DNA from: Prevotella scopos JCM 17725
GTDB taxonomy: Bacteria > Bacteroidota > Bacteroidia > Bacteroidales > Bacteroidaceae
DNA length: 64,000 bases
Reading direction: 5' to 3'
NCBI RefSeq assembly: GCF_018127785.1
Contig: NZ_CP072389.1
Location: 1,240,001 to 1,304,000, forward strand
The notes under the pieces were generated by a model, which worked only from the letters and a program-made list of their open reading frames with translations, was not told the DNA's origin and made no database searches. Numbering within the stretch: position 1 is the stretch's first letter; each line of letters begins with the position of its first letter. The translations under genes were made by a program, and so were the position numbers. Shown in pieces: positions 55,153 to 63,719 of this stretch.

Positions 55153-56197
55153 GGCGATAGCGCACGGCAGCACGGCTTTAGACTATATCTTCAGAGAGGG
55201 CAAGCTTGGCTATCGACTTGCCTTCCACAATCTTTGCAGCAGGGAGCCAAAGGCTATCTATGAGGAAATGAAAGTGGTCAGCGATTACAACAGTCGTTGC
55301 AGGAACAAGTTTCTCCGTATCGAAATAGGCATCGCACCGCAGGACGAGAAAAAGCTGTCTGTGTCCGAACTCATGTGGATAACCCATTTATTTGCCAAGC
55401 AAATGGGACTTGACAACCACCAATGGGTGGCGGTAACGCACAAGGATACCGACAACAGACACATTCACATCATTGCCAACCGCATCAGTTTGTACGGAGA
55501 GGTCTATGATACTACTTTTGTGAGCAATAGGGCAGCAAGGGTGGCGGAAGAAATCAGCAGGGAGAAACACTTGACCATCGCAAAGGAGGTCAAGGCGAAA
55601 AAGCAGCATCAGGAGCCAAAAGCCAGTCCAATAAGAGAGCAGACAAAACAGCAGGTACAGCAAATCTGCTATGCCCTGCTTGACAAGTACAAAGGTATGG
55701 GTATTACTGGGCATTCCATGTTCCTTTACGAGTTGAACAAGAACGGCATCGCGATAGAGCGCATGAAGAACAAGCAGGGCAAGGTCTATGGCTTGAAGTT
55801 CTCATACGCAGGACAATCATTCAAGGCATCCGAAATCGGCAGGGAGTTCGGCTACCGTTCCCTGCAGAAAAACTTTGAACCAACCAACAGGGAAGAGCCA
55901 AGGAAACCACACCAAACAATACAGGAGGCAACAGAAAAGAACGAACGCCCTGATACCGGTTATCAACTCGTACCTCCAAGCCGCTCCTCAATTTCACGAG
56001 ACAATGACACACCACAAGTGCAGAATCCTATTAGTACAGTGGCAGACACCATTGTTAGTGCAGCCGATGAAGTTGTGGAAGGATTAGGCGATTTGATTAC
56101 ACCATCCACACAGGGCAATGACTATGCTGAAACAGCGTGGCAGCGCAAGCTCAGGAACCAAGCCAACAGAAAGAAAAAACGTGGAAGAGGATTATAA
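55136..56197 (+). CDS. MOBP-type relaxase (mobilization protein B)
   Basis: 353 residues. The His triad motif THKDTDNRHIHIIANRI at about residues 99-116 and the N-terminal candidate Tyr in TALDYIFREGKLGY identify a relaxase that nicks oriT and leads DNA transfer with a helper conjugation system; no type IV secretion genes lie in the window. The C-terminal third is charged and less conserved. It is the last gene of the island. Confidence 0.92.
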   Translation: MIGKCKAIAHGSTALDYIFREGKLGYRLAFHNLCSREPKAIYEEMKVVSDYNSRCRNKFLRIEIGIAPQDEKKLSVSELMWITHLFAKQMGLDNHQWVAVTHKDTDNRHIHIIANRISLYGEVYDTTFVSNRAARVAEEISREKHLTIAKEVKAKKQHQEPKASPIREQTKQQVQQICYALLDKYKGMGITGHSMFLYELNKNGIAIERMKNKQGKVYGLKFSYAGQSFKASEIGREFGYRSLQKNFEPTNREEPRKPHQTIQEATEKNERPDTGYQLVPPSRSSISRDNDTPQVQNPISTVADTIVSAADEVVEGLGDLITPSTQGNDYAETAWQRKLRNQANRKKKRGRGL

Positions 56198-56237
56198 CTC
56201 ACGCCTGAACAAAATGCAGAAAGAAGAATATCTCATC

Positions 56238-56298
56238 AAGAACGCTTGTTATTCGGTAACAAAGTATTATCTTTGCAAACAGAATAACAAGCGTTCTT
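56238..56298. repeat. perfect 17-bp inverted repeat enclosing a promoter at the island's right end
   Basis: AAGAACGCTTGTTATTC (56238-56254) and its exact complement (56282-56298) flank 27 bases holding TATCTTTG (56268-56275). A TTG (56246-56248) in the left arm is 19 bases upstream of that box. No gene with good coding character follows within 240 bases on the plus strand. GTTACC/GGTAAC motifs nearby (56255, 56348, 56371) recall the left end. 56299-56538 holds nothing else I recognise. Confidence 0.7.
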
Positions 56299-56538
56299 TG
56301 TTAGGCAGAAAACAGCGAAACCAAGTAACTCGCTCGTTTCTAAATCGTTACCAGTTTAGTTCTACTAACAAGGTAACTTCTTTATTTTCAACAAGTTGTA
56401 TTTTAAGAATTATCTTGCAAGCCAAAAAGGCGTTAATTCGAATGCAATTAAGCCTTAATAAAAATCGAGTAGACGAAAAATACTTACAAAGAGGATTGCT
56501 AACAATTGAACTATTAACCTCCAAGATCTCTAAAAAAC

Positions 56539-56907
56539 CTACTTTAAAAGATACTGTTTTCTCGACTCTATAATATCTTCCATGTTCTCACTCGCCCATG
56601 AAAGGAGGTTGTCGATAAGCGGTAGTAGACTTTTCCCTTTCTCCGTAAGCGAATATTCAACGCGGGGAGGTATCTCTGGAAAGACTTCCCGATGAATAAG
56701 TCCATCACCCTCCAACATCTTCAGCGTTGCAGTCAGCATCTTTTGAGAAATATCGGGTATATTACGTTGCAGTTCCTTAAAGCGTTGGCAATCGTTGTTC
56801 TCCAACGTGAAAAGCACCAACATCGACCACTTGTCCCCTACTCTTGATAGTACATTTCTTATAGGGCAGTTAGGATAGAGGGCATCTCTGACTTCGTTTC
56901 TATTCAT
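56539..56907 (-). CDS. HxlR-family winged-helix transcriptional regulator
   Basis: 122 residues with the typical start YPNCPIRNVLSRVGDKWSML, the helix-turn-helix FKELQRNIPDISQKMLTATLKML and wing RVEYSLTEKGKSLLP. These regulators often respond to redox or aldehyde stress through a conserved Cys, here Cys in NCPIRN. It is divergent from the cupin gene, which it may control. Confidence 0.92.
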   Translation of the reverse strand: MNRNEVRDALYPNCPIRNVLSRVGDKWSMLVLFTLENNDCQRFKELQRNIPDISQKMLTATLKMLEGDGLIHREVFPEIPPRVEYSLTEKGKSLLPLIDNLLSWASENMEDIIESRKQYLLK

Positions 56908-57066
56908 ACTTATAAGCTCTTTAAGTCATATTACTGCACAAAAGTAACTATTATAAGCTAAGGCTCGCATCTTTTAGTGTTAAACTATGTAAAACAAGTA
57001 CCCTTTAAATGCTTTATTATCAGCATTACTTACCTCAAGGTAACTGGCTGACATTTGCGTGCCTAC

Positions 57067-57097
57067 TTGCAGAACAGACTGAAAGTCAATACCTTTG
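57067..57097 (+). promoter_or_regulatory. promoter of the cupin gene
   Basis: TTG at 57067-57069 and TACCTTTG at 57090-57097 with exact 20-base spacing, 40 bases before the cupin start. Confidence 0.85.
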
Positions 57098-57136
57098 CAT
57101 CATCAAAACAAACAAAACAATAAAACAAAAAGAATT

Positions 57137-57589
57137 ATGAAAACAGTTGAAACGATCAAGAATGGTAAGAACTTCACAGCAGTAAACGTAGGTAAGCTCA
57201 GCGATATCAAGGACTATGTGCTCCCATTCGGAGAGATAGAGATTCCGGGTAAGGTATTCGTTGGTCAGGCATTACAGACGACAGGTAGCGAACTTTCATT
57301 CCAGACACTCGTTCCCGGACAAGATAGTGGTTTCCTTCACACACACAAGACACACGAGGAACTTTACTTTATCCTCAAAGGTGAAGGTGAGTATCAGGTT
57401 GATGGCGAGGTCTTCCCAGTGACTGAAGGTAGTATTATTCGCGTTGCTCCAGAAGGTAAGCGTGCGCTGAAGAATACTGGTAATGACGAGATGTTAATGC
57501 TCTGCATCCAGTATAAGGCAAACAGCTTTGCTGAGAATGATGCACCTGCTGGCGATGGTGTGATACTGAATGAAGAACTGAAATGGTAA
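57137..57589 (+). CDS. cupin-domain protein
   Basis: 150 residues from ATG at 57137; an upstream ATG at 57095 would lie on the promoter's -7 box. A single cupin barrel has metal-ligand motif SGFLHTHKTHEELYFILKGEGEYQVDG and second motif RVAPEGKRALKNTG. Cupins of this size are isomerases, dioxygenases or sensors; the substrate is not predictable. It is flanked by two HxlR-type regulators, the downstream one overlapping its end. Confidence 0.9.
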   Translation: MKTVETIKNGKNFTAVNVGKLSDIKDYVLPFGEIEIPGKVFVGQALQTTGSELSFQTLVPGQDSGFLHTHKTHEELYFILKGEGEYQVDGEVFPVTEGSIIRVAPEGKRALKNTGNDEMLMLCIQYKANSFAENDAPAGDGVILNEELKW

Positions 57590-57888
57590 TTGACCCACTA
57601 TTCCCTACGTGTCCGATACGTAATATCCTCTCACGGATATGCGTGGCGGACACGCTTTGCCTTATCCAAACACTCGGTAAGAAAGGCAGAGCAACTTACG
57701 AAGAGTTAAGGTATGACCTGCCCGACTCTCCCCTATCCGCCTCGCTAAATATATTAAAAGAAGATCGGATTATTGTTGAAAGCGACAAACAATACGTCCT
57801 TTCAAACATTGGGAAAGAACTCTTTCCACTCGTCTCAACCCTCATCGCTTGGTGTGAGAGGAATGTTTCCCCATCTCTAAGGCAATAG
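57583..57888 (+). CDS. short HxlR-like winged-helix regulator
   Basis: 101 residues overlapping the cupin stop by 7 bases. It begins IDPLFPTCPIRNILSRICVAD, closely parallel to the divergent HxlR protein, keeping the Cys of the CPIRN motif. The recognition helix (YEELRYDLPDSPLSASLNILKED) is similar but shorter and the wing is reduced. It is a likely partner or auto-regulator of the cupin operon. Confidence 0.8.
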   Translation: MVIDPLFPTCPIRNILSRICVADTLCLIQTLGKKGRATYEELRYDLPDSPLSASLNILKEDRIIVESDKQYVLSNIGKELFPLVSTLIAWCERNVSPSLRQ

Positions 57889-57943
57889 TTCTAACAAGGT
57901 GTAACATTGTATTTAGTGACATTTCAGGCTTCTACAAAACGAA

Positions 57944-57984
57944 AAGGAGTGAAAGAAAATATCGTTTCTTCCACTCCTTTTTTC
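57944..57984 (+). terminator. terminator of the cupin operon
   Basis: AAAAGGAGTG, AAAGAAA pairs with TTTCTT, CCACTCCTTTT (57944-57960 and 57967-57984), followed by T residues; 56 bases after the stop. Confidence 0.8.
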
Positions 57985-58092
57985 TTATATAAATATAGTC
58001 TATTAGCTAAAAGACCTACCCTTTGAAAATACAGGATAACAAAAGGTTCTTCCGAAATATGGAGTAATAAACTAAAAGTCTTATATAATAGG

Positions 58093-58327
58093 CACACGGA
58101 GTAACGGAGGGGACGGAGCTAAACGTAATGTCACGGAGGTGCCGACAGCACAAAGAGCGACGGAGGTATAGCGTACAGATTCTTGATAACAATTTTGAGG
58201 TAAACGCTTTGTATATAAATTGCTAATAGAATTGGCAAACAAGCTCCGTCGCTCTATGCACCGACGGTGCCTCCGTGACTTCTATCGCTTTTTAATAATC
58301 CTCCGTTTTCTCCTTTTCTCCGTGTGA
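58093..58327. repeat. 235-bp palindromic CGGAG-rich repeat
   Basis: Outer arms CACACGGAGTAACGGAGG (58093-58110) and CCTCCG...TCTCCGTGTG (58300-58327). Inner arms start GTCACGGAGG (58130) and end GCCTCCGTGAC (58279), with AGAGCGACGGAG facing CTCCGTCGCTCT. Many ACGGAGG units occur. Non-coding; the flanking 57985-58092 and 58328-58600 hold no gene. Confidence 0.75.
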
Positions 58328-58737
58328 CATTTCGTTAGAAACCTAACTTTATGTGTCAAACCTTATCACTCCAAAATCCTGAAAACCTATAAATAAACCT
58401 TAGCACAAGTATAGGTTATGAGAAATTATGATTCATGATAAAAAAGCGTAGAAAGTCAGAGGTTATAAAGTTTGTTTTATAGAAAAGGTTCAATTTGTAA
58501 ACCAAACTTTATAAAAATGTATGATTCTTATTAAGTGTGATTTATAAGAGTATTAGTAAAGTTGTTGTCCCTTACAAATTTTATCAATAATTCCAGATAA
58601 AGTCTGCTTTGTTTAATACTTTCTTTATATCTTTGTAGGGTAGAAAATCGTTCACATAAAAGGAGGTGACACGATGTTGTGTGGGTGAAGATAATCACTT
58701 AAGCATAAGCGTGTTTAGAAAAAAGAATCAGATAGTA

Positions 58738-59222
58738 ATGCTTCGTTATATCAATACAGATATTGTCTTTCAGGAGTTTCCCGATGAGGTGACGCTTGCC
58801 ATTAATATTTCGGGATGTCCGTGTCGTTGTCCGGCCTGCCATAGTCAGTTCTTGTGGGCAAACAAGGAGATGAATTGACGGCTGAAGCACTGTCTGCACT
58901 GATTCATGGTGCGAAAGATACCATTACCTATGTGGGTTTTATGGGTGGCGATGGTGACCCAGCGGCTGTTGACCTGCTTGCAAAATATGTCCAAGAACGT
59001 CACAACGGTTTGAAGGTTGGTTGGTACACAGGGCGCACAGCAATCTCTCCGCTCATCAATCAACAGCATTTCGACTATATCAAAGTGGGAGCCTACCTCC
59101 GCCATCTTGGTGGACTCGATTTCCCACGCACCAATCAACGAATGTACCGCCGCTGCACAGATGGAAGCTTTGAGGATATCACTTCTCGCTTTTGGACACA
59201 TCAGATAGGCAATAACCTATAA
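58738..59222 (+). pseudogene. nrdG: anaerobic ribonucleoside-triphosphate reductase activating enzyme, frameshifted
   Basis: Starts MLRYINTDIVFQEFPDEVTL. The radical-SAM motif CPCRCPAC gives the CxxxCxxC that binds the 4Fe-4S cluster and makes the glycyl radical on NrdD. After CHSQFLW the frame changes: one base seems missing in TGGGC at 58855-58859, since TGGGGC would read WGKQGDELTAEAL and continue to the stop at 59222 (HQIGNNL). Total length would be about 162 residues, normal for NrdG. No nrdD precedes it in the window. It may be a true mutation or a sequence error. Confidence 0.8.
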
Positions 59223-59262
59223 AAAAGTCACCTTTGGTTGATAATATTTAACCCAGCGTTCC

Positions 59263-59293
59263 TTGACATTTTGCTTAAAAATTACTACCTTTG
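59263..59293 (+). promoter_or_regulatory. CRISPR leader promoter
   Basis: TTG at 59263-59265 and TACCTTTG at 59286-59293, 20 bases apart. About 100 bases of leader follow before the first repeat, so the array is probably read left to right. Confidence 0.8.
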
Positions 59294-59392
59294 CACTCGC
59301 TTAGAAGGTAGTTAAATTCTGTTAACATGAGCATGCGTTATTGGTCTTATAAATACCAATCCCGCTTATACAAAGGATTCGTATGTCTTGCG

Positions 59393-62214
59393 CTTTGAGA
59401 GTATCTTCCATTAAAACAAGGATTAAAACACAGCCTCATCTACAGACGACATCTCTGGATGACTTTGAGAGTATCTTCCATTAAAACAAGGATTAAAACA
59501 GCTCAATTCCCACGTAAGAGTTGGTTGAGCCTGGCTCTGAGAGTATCTTCCATTAAAACAAGGATTAAAACTTATAGATACTTGCTTTTTTTGTACCCAA
59601 ACTTGTTTGCTCTGAGAGTATCTTCCATTAGAACAAGGATTAAGACTTAACTAACTTGTAGAACGTATCAGCTTTGATTCGCTCTGAGAGTATCTTCCAT
59701 TAAAACAAGGATTAAGACTCTTTGTTACAAACTTTATCGCCAATCTTAATCTCTGAGAGTATCTTCCATTACAACAAGGATTAAGACTCATTGTCTTTAT
59801 CGTAGTTCATTTCAGATGACTCTGAGAGTATCTTCCATTAAAACAAGGATTAAGACTTACACAAATTAAGTGCAGTTTCTAATATCTCTTTCTCTGAGAG
59901 TATCTTCCATTAGAACAAGGATTAAGACACCAAGTTTTCTCATTTTATTCCACAAGATAGACTCTGAGAGTATCTTCCATTAGAACAAGGATTAAGACTT
60001 GCTACCCTCTATACAGTAGCTTGTACTTGCCCACTCTGAGAGTATCTTCCATTAAAACAAGGATTAAGACTTTGCTGTCTGTTTCTCGAAGCCTACGAAT
60101 GTCTCTTGACTCTGAGAGTATCTTCCATTAAAACAAGGATTAAGACTTATTAATACCTAAGTTAAATTTCATAATTTTATCTCTGAGAGTACCTTCCATT
60201 AAAACAAGGATTAAGACTAAGCCTTTTTTCTGTTTAAGCATTATCATCACCTCTGAGAGTATCTTCCATTAAAACAAGGATTAAGACCATCTTTGTTCTT
60301 CTTTGACACTGTTTTGAGTGTGCTCTGAGAGTATCTTCCATTAAAACAAGGATTAAGACATTCCTATAATTGCAGGCGCAAACAATACGAACGCTCTGAG
60401 AGTATCTTCCATTAAAACAAGGATTAAGACAACAGGTTTGTCCAATGTTAGACACAAGCGAATGTCTCTGAGAGTATCTTCCATTAAAACAAGGATTAAG
60501 ACTTCTAATCTCCAGCGAGGAAACTTTCTGCGATCTCTGAGAGTATCTTCCATTAAAACAAGGATTAAGACATCATCTTATGCACGCGTCCATCTTCGAG
60601 TATCACTCTGAGAGTATCTTCCATTAAAACAAGGATTAAGACGAATTGCTAATATATAATATTTATGCTTTACGATCTCTGAGAGTATCTTCCATTAAAA
60701 CAAGGATTAAGACAAATACCTCTTCAAGTACTGAGTCAACTTTCATTACCTCTGAGAGTATCTTCCATTAAAACAAGGATTAAGACAAGATAATAAGTGT
60801 TCCAAGACTCAAAACGCTTGTCTCTGAGAGTATCTTCCATTACAACAAGGATTAAGACAAGATTTTAGATAATCTTCATAAAGGCGGTGCTTTCTCTGAG
60901 AGTATCTTCCATTACAACAAGGATTAAGACCGGCGAATAATTCGTCCATGCTATCATAGTTCTGGCTCTGAGAGTATCTTCCATTACAACAAGGATTAAG
61001 ACTAGAACTCAAGAACAACATTCTTGGTTCCCTTTCTGTCTCTGAGAGTATCTTCCATTACAACAAGGATTAAGACTAGAACTCAAGAACAACATTCTTG
61101 GTTCCCTTTCTGTCTCTGAGAGTATCTTCCATTACAACAAGGATTAAGACGCTTTAGAAGAAGCCAATTCTATATGCTGAGATATGCTCTGAGAGTATCT
61201 TCCATTAAAACAAGGATTAAGACAGTGTAGCGATTTTAATTTCCTTTTTCATTGTTGCTCTGAGAGTATCTTCCACTAAAACAAGGATTAAGACCTTACG
61301 TCAATGTAGATCTGACACGCAATAAATGCTCTGAGAGTATCTTCCATTAAAACAAGGATTAAGACTACTTTGTATGTTCATTCGATGGGATGATATCACT
61401 CTGAGAGTATCTTCCATTAAAACAAGGATTAAGACACTTGCATTCTCATCATCACGAAGTTGTGCAACCTCTGAGAGTATCTTCCATTAAAACAAGGATT
61501 AAGACACTCCATATACCGTAATATACTGTTCCATCGATCTCTGAGAGTATCTTCCATTAAAACAAGGATTAAGACTTTCTGTTATAAGTTTTACACTTTT
61601 CTAGCTGTGTATTCTCTGAGAGTATCTTCCATTAAAACAAGGATTAAGACATAGTATTAAAAAAGTTTATCTTCGTCGAAGTGTCTCTGAGAGTATCTTC
61701 CATTAAAACAAGGATTAAGACCCCATATAACACTATCTTTATAACGATTATAATCTCTCTGAGAGTATCTTCCATTAAAACAAGGATTAAGACCTTGAAC
61801 CTATGACCTTCTGATTATGAGTCTGCTACTCTGAGAGTATCTTCCATTAGAACAAGGATTAAGACACTTGTTTAAGCGTTGTTGTTCAAAAATCTGCCAC
61901 TCTGAGAGTATCATCCATTAAAACAAGGATTAAGACTGCTTACCACCATTAGCTACTACTGCATCCAACTCTCTGAGGGTATCTTCCATTAAAACAAGGA
62001 TTAAGACTCACCAACTAACTGCTGACGAAGGTTAACCACCGACCTCTGAAAGTATCTTCCATTAAAACAAGGATTAAGACTAATCAGCCAGTTCTGGTAT
62101 TAGGCGAATCATAACTCTGAGAGTATCTTCCATTACAACAAGGATTAAAACTTTAGTTAATCTTTATAATTCTCCTCGAAATGAGCTCTGAGAGTATCTT
62201 CCATTAAAACAAGG
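59393..62214 (+). CRISPR. CRISPR array, 40 repeats of 37 bp, 39 spacers
   Basis: The repeat is CTCTGAGAGTATCTTCCATT followed by AAAACAAGGATTAAGAC, with a period of 69-76 bases and spacers of 32-39. The first repeats (59393, 59463) have CTTTGAG and end ATTAAAAC. The last (62186) is degenerate after 29 bases, which marks the trailer. The ATTAAAAC/ATTAAGAC end resembles the 8-base 5' handle left by Cas6 in type I and III systems. Two adjacent spacers (61003-61039 and 61077-61113) are identical. No cas genes occur in the window, so the subtype cannot be set. Confidence 0.97.
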
Positions 62215-62349
62215 GTAAATAGAGCTGGCAAAGTTGAGGTGGATTATTGCTTAGTATTTTTAAGCATGGTACTTCTACTTTTTTTAGTAGTATTCTCACT
62301 TTAGGAAACATTAGACAGAGAGTAGCTTATAAGAAAAAGTCTGCTCCGC

Positions 62350-62380
62350 TTGACATTCTGTTTTAGAATCATTACCTTTG
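62350..62380 (+). promoter_or_regulatory. promoter of the YiiX-like gene
   Basis: TTG at 62350-62352 and TACCTTTG at 62373-62380, 20 bases apart. The surrounding bases (TTGACATT...ACCTTTGCA.TCGCTT) are strikingly like the CRISPR leader promoter at 59263. The 62215-62349 stretch holds only a weak hairpin. Confidence 0.85.
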
Positions 62381-62459
62381 CAATCGCTTTACGGCTACTC
62401 CTAAATAATGGGAAATGTAATTTTAGAGTCCTTGTAAGTCAAAGAATTACAGAATAATA

Positions 62460-63005
62460 ATGAAAAAGTTTAAGACAATAATCATGTTACTATTGGTTGC
62501 TATTGCATTGTATGCGCAGCGAACTCCAAGAGTGACGAATGATTTTAAGGAAGGAGACTTAATCTTTCAAGTATCGCAAAGTCGTCAGTCGCCTTTTATT
62601 CAATTAGCAACTAATTCTCCGTGGTCACATTGTGGTGTGATTGTAGAAAAGGAAGGAAAACTCTATGTGCTTGAAGCCTCTAATGTTGTCAAGCTCACTC
62701 CACTTAAGAAGTGGATTGATAGGGGTAAGATGGGAAGGTGTAAGAGAAGACGAGTACTGAACAAACCTGTCAAAATTAAGTATGCTAAATACCTTGGTAA
62801 GCGTTATGATTTAGCCTTTAAGTTTAATAATGACAAGTATTATTGTTCAGAACTTATATACGACATCTATAAGGATCAGTTTGGTATTCAACTTGCTACG
62901 CCCAAGCCTGTCAAGTCTTATCATATCTTCGGACTTGGTAAACTAATGAAAAGACGTGGTATGGACCCAAATCAGAAAGTCGTTGCTCCTTGTGACTTGT
63001 TATAG
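62460..63005 (+). CDS. YiiX/YebB-like permuted NlpC/P60 cysteine hydrolase
   Basis: 181 residues with a signal sequence (FKTIIMLLLVAIALYAQ). The permuted papain-like core has FKEGDLIFQVSQS, catalytic His57 in SPWSHCGVIV and catalytic Cys129 in KYYCSELIYDIYKD. Such exported enzymes are amidases or acyl hydrolases acting on lipids or peptidoglycan; the exact substrate is unknown. It is monocistronic, with its own strong promoter directly after the CRISPR trailer. Confidence 0.85.
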   Translation: MKKFKTIIMLLLVAIALYAQRTPRVTNDFKEGDLIFQVSQSRQSPFIQLATNSPWSHCGVIVEKEGKLYVLEASNVVKLTPLKKWIDRGKMGRCKRRRVLNKPVKIKYAKYLGKRYDLAFKFNNDKYYCSELIYDIYKDQFGIQLATPKPVKSYHIFGLGKLMKRRGMDPNQKVVAPCDLL

Positions 63006-63333
63006 ATTTAGCGGCATAGCGGAAACCAAGTTCTCATGTTGCCTTGTACTCTCCACAAGCAACCTGTTAACTTGTCGGCTCGTTCACTCGTCTAACTTGT
63101 CACCCCTCATGTTGCATTGTTCTCTCAATACATTTCTATAAAACAAACTTTGCTGTCACTGCTATCACTCGAAGAACTCGTCTAACTTGTTAGTTTACAG
63201 TGTGATTACTTGAAGTGTTAAAAGTGACAGCAAATGAAAACTAAACTCTTCTTGTAAGAAGTGTATTAGTCTCTTGCTTTTTTCAAGCCCTTCTCGCCCC
63301 ATATATTATAAGTACTTACCCCCTGTTCCCCTG
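63006..63333. other. intergenic region rich in ACTCGTC/AACTTGTC words
   Basis: No gene recognised. Scattered CTTGT/CTCGT words begin here and lead into the ordered tandem repeats. The words are the complement of the TTGACAAG units found inside the atp operon at 13508-13531. Confidence 0.5.
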
Positions 63334-63530
63334 TTACTTTGTCTCCCTTCACAATTAACTTGTTCACTCGTCAACTCGTCTTCTTGTCCACTCGTCCCCT
63401 TGTTACTCTGTCTTTCTTCGCAATCAACTCGTTCACTTGTTCACTCGTTCCCTTGTCCACTTCCCTCGTTACTCTATCTTTCTTCGCAATTAACTTGTTT
63501 ACTCGTCCACCCGTTCACTTGTCAACTTTC
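63334..63530. repeat. three imperfect tandem repeats of about 66-69 bp
   Basis: Units start with TTACTTTGTCT (63334), TTACTCTGTCT (63403) and TTACTCTATCT (63469). Each continues CTTCxCAATxAACTxGTT and then runs of CACTCGTC/CTTGTCC. Translations of the repeat are low-complexity and I do not accept them as genes. Confidence 0.8.
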
Positions 63531-63571
63531 TCCCAAGAGTGTATTATTTACGTAATATCCTCCCTTTCCTA

Positions 63572-63600
63572 TTGCTTATTTGTTTTTTTTATTAACTTTG
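63572..63600 (+). promoter_or_regulatory. putative promoter of the GH2 gene
   Basis: TTG at 63572-63574 and TAACTTTG at 63593-63600 (18-base spacing). The 119-base leader that follows can pair GGGGGCT (63619) with AGCCCC (63643), possibly regulatory. Confidence 0.65.
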
Positions 63601-63719
63601 CCTAAGTTCGCCAACAACAGGGGGCTTACAATCTGAATAACAGCCCCATAGTGCCATTAACCCTGCCCCTTGAGACAGCAGTTAAGGCATGACAAAAGAA
63701 GAATAAAAACCTAACTATT

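Noticed and set aside
56118-56573. 151-residue plus-strand frame overlapping the end of the relaxase gene
   Set aside because: Its first part overlaps the relaxase out of frame and the rest runs through the inverted-repeat promoter region with no family character.
59459-61021. Short repetitive proteins across the CRISPR array on both strands
   Set aside because: They are translations of the 37-bp repeats (for example VSSIKTRIKT), not genes.
59393-62214. Assignment of the array to type II or VI (Cas13b) from the genus alone
   Set aside because: No cas genes are visible, and the ATTAAAAC repeat end points to Cas6-type processing rather than those systems.
63274-63605. Ser/Pro/Leu-rich reading frames over the tandem repeats
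   Set aside because: Several overlapping frames are open only because of the repeat; they lack start signals and family character.
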